NCBI GenBank assembly: GCA_051875715.1
Contig: JBJEHD010000072.1
Location: 1-41,174, forward strand
Source of the DNA: DYCT01 sp051875715
GTDB taxonomy: Bacteria; Bacteroidota; Bacteroidia; Bacteroidales; Bacteroidaceae
Reading direction: 5' to 3'
DNA length: 41,174 nucleotides
Part shown: positions 41,059-41,174 of the stretch, one piece after another
How positions within the stretch are numbered: the first letter of the stretch is position 1
How the letters are laid out: each line of letters starts with the position of its first letter
Notes under the pieces: generated by a model
Seen by the model: only the letters and a program-made list of their open reading frames with translations
What the model was told of the DNA's origin: nothing
Databases searched by the model: none
Made by a program: the position numbers and the translations under genes

Positions 41059-41174
41059 GTGTACGTTTGGATGAGCATTGCCTAACGGGTGCAAGCGACC
41101 CGAATAAGCCGCAAATTTTGGGTCAGTGGAAATTCAGTGGGGATAAGCATAAATCTTAGCAAGTCTGTAGAGGA
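41059..41174. other. unassigned window edge
   Basis: About 115 bases with no gene, hairpin or promoter that I can support. Near 41130 a short imperfect repeat (CAGTGGAAATT, CAGTGGGGA) occurs. Confidence 0.4.

Noticed and set aside
1..41174. CRISPR array, prophage or transposase genes
   Set aside because: No regularly spaced repeats and no transposase, integrase (apart from housekeeping XerD) or phage gene were seen.

Overview
The window is chromosomal DNA from a member of the Bacteroidales (Bacteroidota). Four things point there: a SusC/SusD pair, TANNTTTG-type -7 elements (usually TATCTTTG) upstream of many genes and tRNAs with no strong Shine-Dalgarno sites, a fused SecDF, and type IX secretion (T9SS) features (a porG homologue and a cargo with a C-terminal sorting domain). 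By eye it is GC-richer than typical Bacteroides, and it carries ptb-buk. A butyrate-forming, T9SS-bearing lineage near Barnesiellaceae, Porphyromonadaceae or Odoribacteraceae is possible, but the genus cannot be fixed from the sequence alone.

Layout. 1-830: non-coding, GC-rich, full of inverted repeats. 834-10404: one promoter, a ~325-nt structured leader with a possible 34-codon upstream ORF, then a five-gene operon: SusC, SusD, a zinc metallohydrolase lipoprotein, a DUF4302-like lipoprotein and a large secreted protein with a T9SS sorting domain. 10537-12690: ptb-buk, ending in a very strong hairpin shared with a convergent TPR/OmpA-like lipoprotein gene. 14686-15036: a possible small secreted protein and tRNA-Leu(CAA). 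15150-16244: GDP-mannose synthesis gene. 16272-20432 (minus): aroQ, pyk, an O-methyltransferase, rbfA and an FtsX/LolE-type permease. aroQ is divergent from xerD. 21531-30769 (minus): a DUF2795-like small protein, a PduO-type adenosyltransferase, and the envelope cluster DUF6242-like lipoprotein / porG / uppS / bamA / ompH / ompH / murI / methyltransferase-like. 31064-36054 (plus): two overlapping rhomboid protease genes, a membrane-anchored EEP-fold hydrolase and an M3 metallopeptidase lipoprotein. 36098-39232: secDF. 39346-40466 (minus): WYL regulator. 40673-41058: tRNA-Pro(CGG) and tRNA-Phe(GAA), then an unassigned edge.

How the genes fit together. Most of the window serves envelope biogenesis and protein export: SecDF moves proteins to the periplasm, OmpH/Skp-like chaperones and BamA build outer-membrane barrels, UppS and MurI feed the peptidoglycan lipid and D-glutamate pools, and PorG belongs to the T9SS. 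The SusCD operon needs all of these, since it encodes a barrel, three lipoproteins and an apparent T9SS cargo. Its mix of an importer, a predicted peptidase and a surface protein, with no glycoside hydrolase, suggests capture of a peptide or protein substrate. The adjacent ptb-buk genes make acyl-phosphate and ATP from acyl-CoA, as in amino-acid fermentation. That link is inference.

No CRISPR array, rRNA operon, prophage or intact insertion sequence was seen.
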